A stretch of DNA of 64,000 nucleotides from Massilia sp. Mn16-1_5 (GTDB lineage Bacteria > Pseudomonadota > Gammaproteobacteria > Burkholderiales > Burkholderiaceae_D), in assembly GCF_004798585.1 (NCBI RefSeq), contig NZ_PPXQ01000017.1, positions 1 through 64,000 of the forward strand, in the 5' to 3' direction. Below the pieces are notes generated by a model. That model was not told where the DNA came from, searched no databases, and worked only from the letters and a program-made list of their open reading frames with translations. Below are positions 56,110 to 64,000 of this stretch, in pieces. The number at the start of each line of letters is the position of its first letter. The stretch's first letter is position 1. Made by a program: the position numbers and the translations under genes.

Positions 56110-59100
56110 ATGAACGACATGTCGCACGATTTGCGTACGCAGACCCTCAACCTGGTGACCAACCAGCCCGCCGCCGGCGCGACCGACAACGTGCGCGCCC
56201 TGATCAGCGCCTGGCTCGGCGCGCTCGACGAGGAAGACCTGGCCGGCACCGCGCCGCAAGCGCTGGCCCCCGTCCTGTGGGACGGCTTCACGCAGGCCGC
56301 GAAGCGCAGCTCGCAAGGCTGCCAGATCACCCAACTGCGCTACACCGATACCCGCGGCGGCATGGCGACCGCACTGCTGATCCTGAACGACGACATGCCT
56401 TACCTGGTCGACTCCTTCGTCATGGCCCTGCGCAAGGAACGCGTCACCGCCACCGGCGTGATGAACGCCGTGCTGCCGGTGCAGCGCGATGCGAACGGCG
56501 TCGTCACGAGCGTCGGCACCGCCGGCGCACCGCTCGAATCCTATGTGCTGGTGCTGCTGAACGACGAACTCGCCTTCGAAGAACTCGACAAGCTGACCGC
56601 GCGCATCCGCATGGTGGCCAATGACGCCGCCGTCGTGCACCGCGATGCCCTTGCCATGGGCGACCGCATGACCGAAGTGGCTGCCGCCGCCGCGGCCCAC
56701 GGCACCCCGGCCGGCCAGGAAGTGGCCGCCTTCCTCGAGTGGGCCAAGAACGAAGGCTTCGAGCCCTTCGGCTACGCCTATTACGAAGTGCAGCCCGGCC
56801 AGCCGCAGCTGGTGCGCGACATCCCGAGCCGTATCGGCGTCCTGAAGGACACCGCGCATCCGGTCTACGGCACCTGCCTGGCCAACATCCCGGGCGAACT
56901 GGCCACTTTGTCGGCCCGCGCCGAGACCCTCTCGATCGTCAAGGCAGACGTCGAAGGTACCCTGCACCGCGACCAGCCGCTCGACTTCATCGGCGTGCGC
57001 AACACCGACGCCCAGGGCAACATCCTGGGCGAGCACTGCTTCGTCGGCCTGTTCACCCGCGCCGCCACCTCGACCCCGCTGGCGCGCCTGCCGTTCGCGC
57101 GCGGCCGCGTGGCGAAGGTCCTGAGCCTGGCCGGTGTGCGCCAGGAAGGCTTCCGCGCCGAGAAGTTCCTCGAGATCCTCGAATCGCTGCCGCGTACCGA
57201 AACGGTGGAAGCCGATCCGGAATGGCTGGCCCAAGTCTGCGGTTCGGTCGTCTCGCTGTATAAACAGCCGCGTCCGAAAGTCTTCGCGCGCCGCGACGTT
57301 TACGGCCGCCACCTGAACGCGCTGGTCTACCTGCCGCGCGAGCGCTACAGCGCGGCCGTTGCCGCTTCGCTGGCGCAAGCCCTGAAGGAAAGCTCGGGCG
57401 CGCACGACGTGCGTTCGTTCACCCTGGTCGCCGACGGCCCGCTGGCCCGCGTCTACCTGATCGCCCACGGCGCGCGCTATCCACTTGACCTGGAAACCGA
57501 CATCCAGCAGCCGCTGCTGGCGGTGCTGGACGGCTGGCATGACCGCTTCGCCACCATGACCAACGGCGTCGAAGACCACGCCCAGCGCAGCAGCCTGCGC
57601 AAACTCGGCACCAACCTGCCGGTCTCGTTCGTGACCGCCACCGCCCCGGACGTCGCCTTCCGCGACCTGCAGGCAATGCTGGGCCTCGGCCAGCAGGACC
57701 GCGTCGCCGTGCGCATCGAACCGGGCAGCGGCGAGGGTAACGCCGCACGTGACGCCTCGATCCGCCTGTACTCGGGCGAGAACGTGCCTTCGCTGTCGCG
57801 CATCCTGCCGGCGCTGCAAAATGCCGGCATCGCGGTCGACCGCGAGCAGACCTGGTCGATCACGACCACCGACGGCGTGCGCCACCATGTCACCGCGCTG
57901 GCCGTCGACGACGAGAGCGGCGCCAAGCTGGTGAAAGCCGGCATCGCACCGGTGGCCGAAGAGCTGTTCACCGCGCTGTTCAACAACGAAGCCGAAGACG
58001 GCCGCCTGAACGGCCTCACCATCGAAGGCGGCCTGTCGGTGCGCGAAGTGCAGCTGGTCCGTGGCTACATCAGCTACTGGCGCCAGCTCGGCTCGAAGTT
58101 CTCGGTGCGCTACATGGCCGAGACTCTGCGCGCACAGCCGGCCCTGGTGAAGGAATTCGTCACCGCCTTCCTGCAGCGCTTCAACCCGGCCGCATCAAAC
58201 GCCGAGCGCGAAGCCGGTACCGCGAAACTGGTGTCGCTGAAGGCCGGCCTGTCGAGCGTGAACCACGCCGACACCGAGGAAATCATGGCTGCCCTGGTCG
58301 AGCTGGCGCTGGCGACCGTGCGTACCAACTACTTCCAGAACACGGGCGAGAAGATCATCTTCAAGTTCGACACCAGCAACCTGTCGCTGGCGCCGGAACC
58401 GCGTCCGTACCGCGAGATTTACGTGTTCTCGCGCCGCTTCGAAGGCGTGCACCTGCGCGGCGGCCCGGTCGCCCGCGGCGGCCTGCGCTGGTCGGACCGC
58501 ATGGAAGACTACCGCACCGAAGTGCTGGGCCTGGTGAAGGCGCAGATGGTCAAGAATGCCGTCATCGTGCCGGCCGGCTCGAAGGGCGGTTTCGTGTGCA
58601 AGCAGATGCCGAAGGACGCCGTGCGCGAGACCATCGCGCAAGAAGGTGAAAGCGTCTACCGCCTGTTCATCTCCAGCCTGCTGGAAGTGACCGACAACCG
58701 CGTGCGCGGCGCCATCGTCGCGCCGGAGAACACCGTGCGCTACGACCAGGACGACCCGTACCTGGTGGTCGCCGCCGACAAGGGCACCGCGACCTTCTCC
58801 GACATCGCCAACAGCATCGCCGTCCAGCGCGGCTTCTGGCTGGGCGACGCCTTCGCATCGGGCGGCTCGAACGGCTACGACCACAAGAAGATGGGCATCA
58901 CCGCGAAGGGCGCCTTCGAAGCCGTCAAGCGCCACTTCTACGAGATCGGCCACGACATGAGCACGACCCCGATCACCATGGTCGGCGTGGGCGACATGTC
59001 GGGCGACGTGTTCGGTAACGGTGTGCTGCTGTCGCGTCAGCTGAAAGTGCTGGCCGCGTTCGACCACCGCCACATCTTCCTGGATCCGACCCCGGACGTC

Positions 59101-60822
59101 GCCGTCTCCTTCGCCGAGCGCCAGCGCATGTTCGCGCTGCCGCGTTCGTCGTGGGAGGACTACAACAAGGACCTGATCTCGGCGGGCGGCGGCGTGTTCC
59201 CGCGCTCGGCCCGTTCGATCGAGCTGTCGCCGCAAGTGCGCGCGGCCCTCGACATCGAAGAGACCTCGCTGGCACCGGAAGAACTGATGCACCGCATCCT
59301 GCTGGCGCCGGTCGACCTGTTCTACAACGGCGGCATCGGTACCTACATCAAGTCGTCGAGCGAAACCCATGCGCAGGTGAAGGACCGCGCCAATGACCGT
59401 ATCCGCGTCAACGGCAACGAACTGCGCTGCAAGGTGGTGGCCGAAGGCGGCAACCTGGGCGCGACCCAGGCCGGCCGTATCGAGTTCGCCTTGAGTGGCG
59501 GCCGCATCTTCACCGATGCGATCGACAACTCGGCCGGCGTGGATTGCTCGGACCACGAAGTCAACATCAAGATCTGGCTGGACACCGAAGTCAGCGCCGG
59601 CAAGCTGCCGGAAGCCGACCGTAACCGCATCCTGAACGAGATGACCGGCGCCGTCGAGAAGCTGGTCCTGCGCGACAACGAGCAGCAGACCCACCTGCTG
59701 ACCCGCGAAGTGCAGGCACAGCAGAACGGCTCCGTGGTCGACAGCTACGCCGCCCTGATCACCAGCCTGGAAGCCGAAGGCGCCGTCTCGCGCGAGCTGG
59801 AACAGCTGCCGACGGACACCGAACTGCAGCGCCGTAAAGCGCTCGGCGTCGGCCTGACCGCACCGGAACTGGCTGTCGTCGTCGCCAACGTCAAGAACCG
59901 CTTCAAGCGCATCCTGGCCGCGCTGCCGCTGACCGAGGAACCATGGGCGGAAACGGTGCTGCGTCCGTACTTCCCGGCGCAGCTGGTCGCGACCCGCGAT
60001 CCGCTGGATCACCCGCTCGCCAACGCCATCCTGGCCACCGTGCTGGCCAACGAGGCGGTCAACCGCTGCGGTCCGCTGATGATCCGCGACCTGGCTGCCG
60101 AGCACCGCGTCGACGAAGCGGAAGTCGTGAAAGCGTGGGGCCGCGCCTGGTCGGCGCTGAACCTGGCGCCGACCTTCGACGCGCTCGACGCCGATGCCCT
60201 GAGCGTGCCGCGTGACGTCTCGGTCGCCGTCGACCAGCGCACCCGTGCGCTGCTGCGCGCGGTGATCGAAGGCGTGCTGTCGCTGCCGCAGGGCGCCGAC
60301 GGCATGCAGGAACTGGCTAACCTGTTCGCGAATAACGATCAGCTGCGCCAGCTGATGCCGGCCAAGTCGGAAGCCGACGGCCACGCCGGCCTGAACGCCG
60401 GTTTCGTGCAGGCCTGGAAGCTGGTCGAGACCATCGAGTCGCTGGCGACCTTCCTGTTCGCTGCGGTATCCGTGCAGCGTCCGGCGGGCATGTCGCTGGC
60501 GCAGTTCCTGCAAGTTGGCATGGCGCTGCGCGAGAAGGCCGGCATCGATACGCTGGAGCGCGGCCTGAAGCTGCCGCCGCAAAGCAAGTCGCAGGAACAG
60601 CTGCGCAACTACGCGATGCAGGCACTGCGCCGCACCCAGCAGCGCCTGCTGCTGCAGGTGATCGAGCGTGCCGGCCGCAGCGGCAACGCGCTGGCGGCAG
60701 TCGATTCCGTCACTTCGGAAATGGGCCTGACCGGCTACGCGCCGGCCACCGATCTCGAACAGGCAATGCTGGACGTCTGGTCGCTGTCGGAAGGCTCGAA
60801 TCCGGAACGCCTGGCTGCCTGA
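56110..60822 (+). CDS. gdhB: NAD-specific glutamate dehydrogenase, large (GDH2/180-kDa) type
   Basis: A 1570-residue enzyme that deaminates glutamate to 2-oxoglutarate and ammonia with NAD+. The N-terminal half carries ACT-like regulatory domains; the catalytic core shows RGGPVARGGLRWSDR, KAQMVKNAVIVPAGSKGGF with the active lysine, NRVRGAIVAPENTVRYDQDD and VGVGDMSGDVFGNGVLLS. The size matches the bacterial large GDH family, which in Pseudomonas is induced by arginine. Here it sits between astB and astE, so glutamate from arginine is routed to 2-oxoglutarate. ATG 56110 is preferred over an in-frame start at 56047 because GGAGAAG precedes it. Confidence 0.95.
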   Translation: MNDMSHDLRTQTLNLVTNQPAAGATDNVRALISAWLGALDEEDLAGTAPQALAPVLWDGFTQAAKRSSQGCQITQLRYTDTRGGMATALLILNDDMPYLVDSFVMALRKERVTATGVMNAVLPVQRDANGVVTSVGTAGAPLESYVLVLLNDELAFEELDKLTARIRMVANDAAVVHRDALAMGDRMTEVAAAAAAHGTPAGQEVAAFLEWAKNEGFEPFGYAYYEVQPGQPQLVRDIPSRIGVLKDTAHPVYGTCLANIPGELATLSARAETLSIVKADVEGTLHRDQPLDFIGVRNTDAQGNILGEHCFVGLFTRAATSTPLARLPFARGRVAKVLSLAGVRQEGFRAEKFLEILESLPRTETVEADPEWLAQVCGSVVSLYKQPRPKVFARRDVYGRHLNALVYLPRERYSAAVAASLAQALKESSGAHDVRSFTLVADGPLARVYLIAHGARYPLDLETDIQQPLLAVLDGWHDRFATMTNGVEDHAQRSSLRKLGTNLPVSFVTATAPDVAFRDLQAMLGLGQQDRVAVRIEPGSGEGNAARDASIRLYSGENVPSLSRILPALQNAGIAVDREQTWSITTTDGVRHHVTALAVDDESGAKLVKAGIAPVAEELFTALFNNEAEDGRLNGLTIEGGLSVREVQLVRGYISYWRQLGSKFSVRYMAETLRAQPALVKEFVTAFLQRFNPAASNAEREAGTAKLVSLKAGLSSVNHADTEEIMAALVELALATVRTNYFQNTGEKIIFKFDTSNLSLAPEPRPYREIYVFSRRFEGVHLRGGPVARGGLRWSDRMEDYRTEVLGLVKAQMVKNAVIVPAGSKGGFVCKQMPKDAVRETIAQEGESVYRLFISSLLEVTDNRVRGAIVAPENTVRYDQDDPYLVVAADKGTATFSDIANSIAVQRGFWLGDAFASGGSNGYDHKKMGITAKGAFEAVKRHFYEIGHDMSTTPITMVGVGDMSGDVFGNGVLLSRQLKVLAAFDHRHIFLDPTPDVAVSFAERQRMFALPRSSWEDYNKDLISAGGGVFPRSARSIELSPQVRAALDIEETSLAPEELMHRILLAPVDLFYNGGIGTYIKSSSETHAQVKDRANDRIRVNGNELRCKVVAEGGNLGATQAGRIEFALSGGRIFTDAIDNSAGVDCSDHEVNIKIWLDTEVSAGKLPEADRNRILNEMTGAVEKLVLRDNEQQTHLLTREVQAQQNGSVVDSYAALITSLEAEGAVSRELEQLPTDTELQRRKALGVGLTAPELAVVVANVKNRFKRILAALPLTEEPWAETVLRPYFPAQLVATRDPLDHPLANAILATVLANEAVNRCGPLMIRDLAAEHRVDEAEVVKAWGRAWSALNLAPTFDALDADALSVPRDVSVAVDQRTRALLRAVIEGVLSLPQGADGMQELANLFANNDQLRQLMPAKSEADGHAGLNAGFVQAWKLVETIESLATFLFAAVSVQRPAGMSLAQFLQVGMALREKAGIDTLERGLKLPPQSKSQEQLRNYAMQALRRTQQRLLLQVIERAGRSGNALAAVDSVTSEMGLTGYAPATDLEQAMLDVWSLSEGSNPERLAA

Positions 60823-60825
60823 GCG

Positions 60826-61821
60826 ATGAGCGCGCCCTCGACTTCCGTGGTGCCTGAAGCGGTGCGCGCGCTGGCCGAAGCCGATTTTGGCACGGTCGCG
60901 CAGCGCTTTACCGAGGCCGGCTTCGTCGTCTCGATGCCGGCGCACGGCATCCTGACGGTCAAGGGCGTGCAGCCGGCGCCGCGTCCGGCGGTGCTGCTGT
61001 CGGTTGGTGTGCATGGCGACGAGACCGGGCCGATCGAAATGGTCGCGCACGTGATCGAAGCCCTGTCGCGCACGCCGCAGGAGCTGAAGGTGGACCTGAT
61101 GCTCTGCGTCGGGAACGTCGAGGCGATCGCCGCCGGCAAGCGTTTCATCGACGCCGACTTGAACCGCATGTTCAAGCCGGACCGGGGGCTGCTTTCCGGC
61201 ACCGCGGAGGCCGCGCGTGCCGACGCCATGATCGCCGCCACCGACGCCTTCTTCGCCGGTGCGGGCCCGGTGCGCTGGCACCTCGACCTGCACACGGCGA
61301 TCCGCGCCTCGCACTACCCGATGTTCGCGATCGTGCCTGACCTAATCGCGGACGAGGGCAAGGCGATGCTGATCGACTGGCTGGGCCAGGCGGCGATCGG
61401 CGCCATCGTCATGAATCCGAAATCGGCCGGCACCTATAGCTATTACTCGGCCGAGCATCACCGCGCCGCAGGCAGCACCGTGGAGCTGGGCCGTGTCGGC
61501 ACGCTGGGCCGGAATAACATGGACCAGTTTGCCGAGTCCTCGGCTGCATTGGACGCGCTGCTGCGCGGGTCGCAGGTAGCCGCGAAGAGCGAACCGCACG
61601 TGTTCAAGGTGGCGCAGGAGATCGTCAAGCTGTCCGACGGCTTCCAGATGGGTTTCAGCCGCGAGACGCCGAACTTTGCCGCCCTCAAGCGGGGAGAAGT
61701 CATCGCCACCGACGGGGAGACCGTGTATTCGGTGTTCCATGAGGAGGAGATGGTGGTGTTCCCGAATCCGGATGTGCGAGTCGGGTTGCGCGCCGGGTTG
61801 ATGGTGGTGCGTGTGAATTGA
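60826..61821 (+). CDS. astE: Succinylglutamate desuccinylase
   Basis: A 331-residue zinc hydrolase of the AstE/aspartoacylase (M14-like) family that splits succinylglutamate to succinate and glutamate, the final AST step. Zinc ligands lie in LSVGVHGDETGPIEM and LDLHTAIR; the AADLNRMF-like segment FIDADLNRMFKPDRG and the catalytic Glu in GSTVELGRVG are present. The start is 4 bp after the gdhB stop, so the two are co-transcribed. A perfect terminator lies 3 bp after the stop. Confidence 0.95.
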   Translation: MSAPSTSVVPEAVRALAEADFGTVAQRFTEAGFVVSMPAHGILTVKGVQPAPRPAVLLSVGVHGDETGPIEMVAHVIEALSRTPQELKVDLMLCVGNVEAIAAGKRFIDADLNRMFKPDRGLLSGTAEAARADAMIAATDAFFAGAGPVRWHLDLHTAIRASHYPMFAIVPDLIADEGKAMLIDWLGQAAIGAIVMNPKSAGTYSYYSAEHHRAAGSTVELGRVGTLGRNNMDQFAESSAALDALLRGSQVAAKSEPHVFKVAQEIVKLSDGFQMGFSRETPNFAALKRGEVIATDGETVYSVFHEEEMVVFPNPDVRVGLRAGLMVVRVN

Positions 61822-61823
61822 TC

Positions 61824-61853
61824 AAAACGCCGCGAAGTCCGCGGCGTTTTTTT
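61824..61853 (+). terminator. Intrinsic terminator of the AST-gdhB cluster
   Basis: An 11-bp perfect stem (61824-61834 with 61840-61850, AAAACGCCGCG) closes an AAGTC loop and ends in seven T residues. It starts 3 bp after the astE stop codon. Confidence 0.93.
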
Positions 61854-61871
61854 GTTCCACGATCCGTAGGG

Positions 61872-61898
61872 GTGGGCGAGGCCAATGGCCTCGCCCAC
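61872..61898. repeat. Perfect hairpin beside type B copy 2
   Basis: Arms GTGGGCGAGGCC (61872-61883) and GGCCTCGCCCAC (61887-61898) are perfect reverse complements around AAT, preceded by GTAGGG. It looks like a variant half-element of the type B repeat fused to the next one. Confidence 0.75.
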
Positions 61899-61907
61899 GG
61901 TTTCGCC

Positions 61908-61979
61908 GGGCGCCCCGTGCCCACCAACCGCATGCGTCCCGTGTGCGCATCCATGGTGGGCACGGGGCGCCCACCCTAC
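61908..61979. repeat. Intergenic palindrome, type B copy 2
   Basis: Arms of 19 bases, 61908-61926 and 61954-61972, are perfect reverse complements (GGGCGCCCCGTGCCCACCA). The right arm continues into CACCCTAC as in copy 1 (42969). It lies between the AST terminator and the Old Yellow Enzyme gene. Confidence 0.88.
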
Positions 61980-62026
61980 ACGGTTGCGCGGTAGACTGGC
62001 CCATTCAACAAGAATGGAGCCCTCCC

Positions 62027-63139
62027 ATGAGCATGCTGTTCAGCCCTTATAAACTCGGGCCACTGGAACTCACCAACCGCATCGCAATCGCCCCCATGTG
62101 CCAGTACTCGGCCGACGAGGGCCTGGCCACCGACTGGCACATGATCCACCTCGGCCAGCTGGCCTTGTCCGGTGCCGCCCTCCTGATCATCGAAGCGACC
62201 GCCGTGACGGAAGAGGGCCGCATCACGCCCGGCGACCTGGGCCTGTGGTCCGACGCGCACCTGGAAGCCTTGAAACCGGTCATCGCCGCGATGCGCCGCC
62301 ATGCGCCTATTAAAATCGGCATCCAGCTGGCCCATGCCGGCCGCAAGGCCTCGAGCGAGGCGCCATGGGAGGGAGGAGCGAGTATCCCTCCCGATCAGCC
62401 GCGCGGCTGGCAGACCGTCGCTCCCTCCGCCCTGCCGCATGCGGAAGGCGAGAGCGTGCCGCTGGCGCTGGACCAGCAAGGCCTGGCGCGCATCAAGCAG
62501 GGTTTCGTCGACGCCGCCCTGCGCGCGCAGCAGCTTGGCCTCGACGCCATCGAACTGCACGGCGCCCACGGCTACCTGCTGCACCAGTTCCTTTCTCCAC
62601 TGGCGAACCAGCGCGAAGACGACTACGGCGGCTCGCTGGAAAACCGCATGCGTTTCCCCTTGGAGGTGTGCGCCGCCGTGCGCGCGGCGGTGCCGGACAT
62701 GTGCGTCGGCATGCGCATCTCGGCCACCGACTGGGTCGAAGGCGGCTGGGATCTGGAACAAAGTGTCCGCTTCGCACAGGAACTCGAAAAGCTCGGCTGC
62801 CATTTCATTCACGTGTCGAGCGGCGGGGTATCTCCCCTGCAAAAGATCCCGGTCGGCGCCGGCTACCAGATCGCCTTCGCCGAGCGTATCAAGCGCGAAA
62901 CGAATCTGCCGACCATCGGCGTCGGCCTGATCACCGAGCCGCAGCAGGCCGAACACATCCTGCAGTCCGGCCAGGCCGACATGGTGGCGCTGGCGCGCGC
63001 GATGCTGTACGACCCGCGCTGGCCCTGGCATGCGGCGGCCGAACTGGGCGCCCAGGTGGCCGCGCCGCCGCAGTACTGGCGTTCGCAGCCGCGCCAATAT
63101 AAAACCCTGTTCGGGGAGACGCGCCTGGGCCAGCGCTGA
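62027..63139 (+). CDS. NADH:flavin oxidoreductase (Old Yellow Enzyme, YqjM-like)
   Basis: A 370-residue FMN enzyme that reduces activated C=C bonds. Motifs: PYKLGPLELTNRIAIAPMCQ with the YqjM-type cysteine in PMCQYSA, QLAHAGRKAS, ELHGAHGYLLHQFLSPLAN followed by RxDDYGGSLENR (here QREDDYGGSLENR), and VGLITEPQQAEHIL for the phosphate site. The AHAGRKAS and PMCQYSA forms mark the thermophilic-like/YqjM class. The ATG at 62027 gives MSMLFSPYKLG; the longer frame from 61943 crosses the repeat. The natural substrate is unknown. Confidence 0.92.
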   Translation: MSMLFSPYKLGPLELTNRIAIAPMCQYSADEGLATDWHMIHLGQLALSGAALLIIEATAVTEEGRITPGDLGLWSDAHLEALKPVIAAMRRHAPIKIGIQLAHAGRKASSEAPWEGGASIPPDQPRGWQTVAPSALPHAEGESVPLALDQQGLARIKQGFVDAALRAQQLGLDAIELHGAHGYLLHQFLSPLANQREDDYGGSLENRMRFPLEVCAAVRAAVPDMCVGMRISATDWVEGGWDLEQSVRFAQELEKLGCHFIHVSSGGVSPLQKIPVGAGYQIAFAERIKRETNLPTIGVGLITEPQQAEHILQSGQADMVALARAMLYDPRWPWHAAAELGAQVAAPPQYWRSQPRQYKTLFGETRLGQR

Positions 63140-63261
63140 TCGGCACTTTTTTGCGCTTCAGGCCGTGAAATGCGCAGTTCGTCGCACCTGGCGTGACCAC
63201 GAGGGGGACTCGCTCTAGAGTGAATGCATTGATAACGCAACCACTACTGGAAAGGTTCTCC

Positions 63262-64000
63262 ATGCGCACCCTGATCGCCCTTGCCTGCGTCGCCGCCCTG
63301 AGCGGCTGCATCGTCATCGCCACCCCGTCGGACAACGGCCGCGACTACCAGGTCCACACGCCCTTCAGCGGCCAGAGCGTCGACGGCAACGGCGTCCCTG
63401 CACGCGATACGCGCGCCGTGGCGGCGCTGACCGGGCTGGACGTGGGGGGATCGATGATCGTCGATGTACGCGTCGGCGGTGCGCCCTCGCTGGTGGTGGA
63501 GGGCGACAGCAACGTCCTGCCTTATGTGAAGACCGAGACGCGCGGTTCCACCCTCCATATCGAGACCGAGCGCCGCCTGCGCAGCACGACGCCTTTGAAG
63601 GTGATCTATACGGTACCGCGCCTGACGGACCTGCACTCCGGCGGCTCGGGCCACGTGACGGTGCGCGATCTGAAAGGCGAGCCGCTGTCGGTCCGCCTGG
63701 GCGGTTCGGGTGTGGCGCGCCTCTCGGGCAACGTGGCCGAGCTGGATGCCAGGGTGTCGGGTTCGGGCAAGATCGAAGCCGGGGACCTGCGTGCGCGCAG
63801 TGCCGACGTCGTCGTCAGCGGCTCGGGCGGTGTGGTGATCGGCGAGGTGCGCGGCGATAATGCGCGCATCCAGATCAGCGGTTCGGGCACGGTCCAGACC
63901 AGCGGCGCCGTGCGCAGCCTGAACGTGCGCGTCAGCGGTTCAGGCAGCGCCGACCTGGCGAACCTCAGCAGCGAACAGGGCGACCTGTCCAGCAGCGGCT
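63262..64000 (+). CDS. GIN-domain (DUF2807) lipoprotein, truncated by the window end
   Basis: At least 246 residues; the stop lies beyond the window. The signal peptide ends in a lipobox, ALSGC (Cys17), so it should be a lipoprotein. After FTGLD-like LTGLDVGGSMIVDVRVGGAPSL, the DUF2807/GIN fold follows, with repeated SGSG turns (GGSGHV, GGSGVA, SGSGKI, SGSGGV, SGSGTV, SGSGSA) spaced about 18-20 residues apart, which suits a right-handed beta helix. ATG 63262 is preceded by GGAAAGGTTCTCC. Function is unknown; related proteins are cell-surface or envelope-associated. Confidence 0.85.
   Translation, partial: MRTLIALACVAALSGCIVIATPSDNGRDYQVHTPFSGQSVDGNGVPARDTRAVAALTGLDVGGSMIVDVRVGGAPSLVVEGDSNVLPYVKTETRGSTLHIETERRLRSTTPLKVIYTVPRLTDLHSGGSGHVTVRDLKGEPLSVRLGGSGVARLSGNVAELDARVSGSGKIEAGDLRARSADVVVSGSGGVVIGEVRGDNARIQISGSGTVQTSGAVRSLNVRVSGSGSADLANLSSEQGDLSSSG

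Noticed and set aside
58195..61314. 1039-codon open frame on the minus strand opposite gdhB and astE
   Set aside because: It crosses two strongly supported genes and their junction, and has the low-complexity composition of an antisense shadow.

Overview
The window is GC-rich, densely coded bacterial chromosome. The 5S rRNA, the queA-tgt-yajC-secD-secF block, the 180-kDa-type NAD-glutamate dehydrogenase and the overall gene content point to a betaproteobacterium of the order Burkholderiales, most likely an Oxalobacteraceae (Massilia-like) organism. The assignment rests on recognised gene families and 5S appearance, not on a database search. I see no insertion sequence, prophage, CRISPR array or tRNA; apart from one toxin-antitoxin pair and small palindromic repeats it reads as core chromosome.

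Layout. 1-165: the end of an rRNA operon (5S and terminator). 274-8553: an envelope block with a metallophosphoesterase, a two-component system running into an EptA/MCR-type phosphoethanolamine transferase and a PAP2 phosphatase, a small unknown protein, an MFS exporter and a PagL-type lipid A deacylase. 8649-17873: metabolic genes (beta-hydroxyacid dehydrogenase, M20 amidohydrolase, Mo-bisMGD oxidoreductase overlapping a lipoprotein peptidase, two tandem fadD paralogues). 17943-25808: a 1279-residue double hybrid histidine kinase, PhoD phosphatase, acyl-CoA thioesterase and an Atm1-type ABC exporter. 25970-30623: asparaginase, secreted amidohydrolase, dicarboxylate/glutamate symporter and an orphan GltL/GlnQ-type ATPase. 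30642-31241: a ParE/RelE-type toxin-antitoxin pair with a palindromic operator. 31330-42534: housekeeping genes pyrC, DUF3025, a Gfo/Idh oxidoreductase, recG, queA, tgt, yajC, secD and secF. 43045-49379: HDOD protein, MarR regulator with a coupled 93-residue protein, DMT transporter, GlxA-type AraC regulator, MscS channel and small proteins. 49590-61821: a complete arginine succinyltransferase (AST/aru) pathway with an NAD-glutamate dehydrogenase inserted before astE. The window ends with an Old Yellow Enzyme and a truncated GIN-domain lipoprotein.

The most unusual item is the 510-bp gap after secF (42535-43044). It holds two tandem, sequence-related small RNA genes about 157 bp apart. Each has a near-identical 33-nt 5' core, a strong intrinsic terminator, a -10 box and a CRP-type site (TGTGA-N6-GCACA) centred close to -41.5. 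They look like sibling, CRP-family-activated trans-acting sRNAs that I cannot assign to a known family.

The second item is a set of intergenic palindromes in two related types: GGGCATGCCC-centred and GGGCGCCCCGTGCCC-type. They lie at 9582, 25852, 42969, 55832 and 61908, with degenerate relatives at 30628 and 34620. Their arms co-vary between copies, which indicates selection for the hairpin. One copy lies inside the AST gene cluster.
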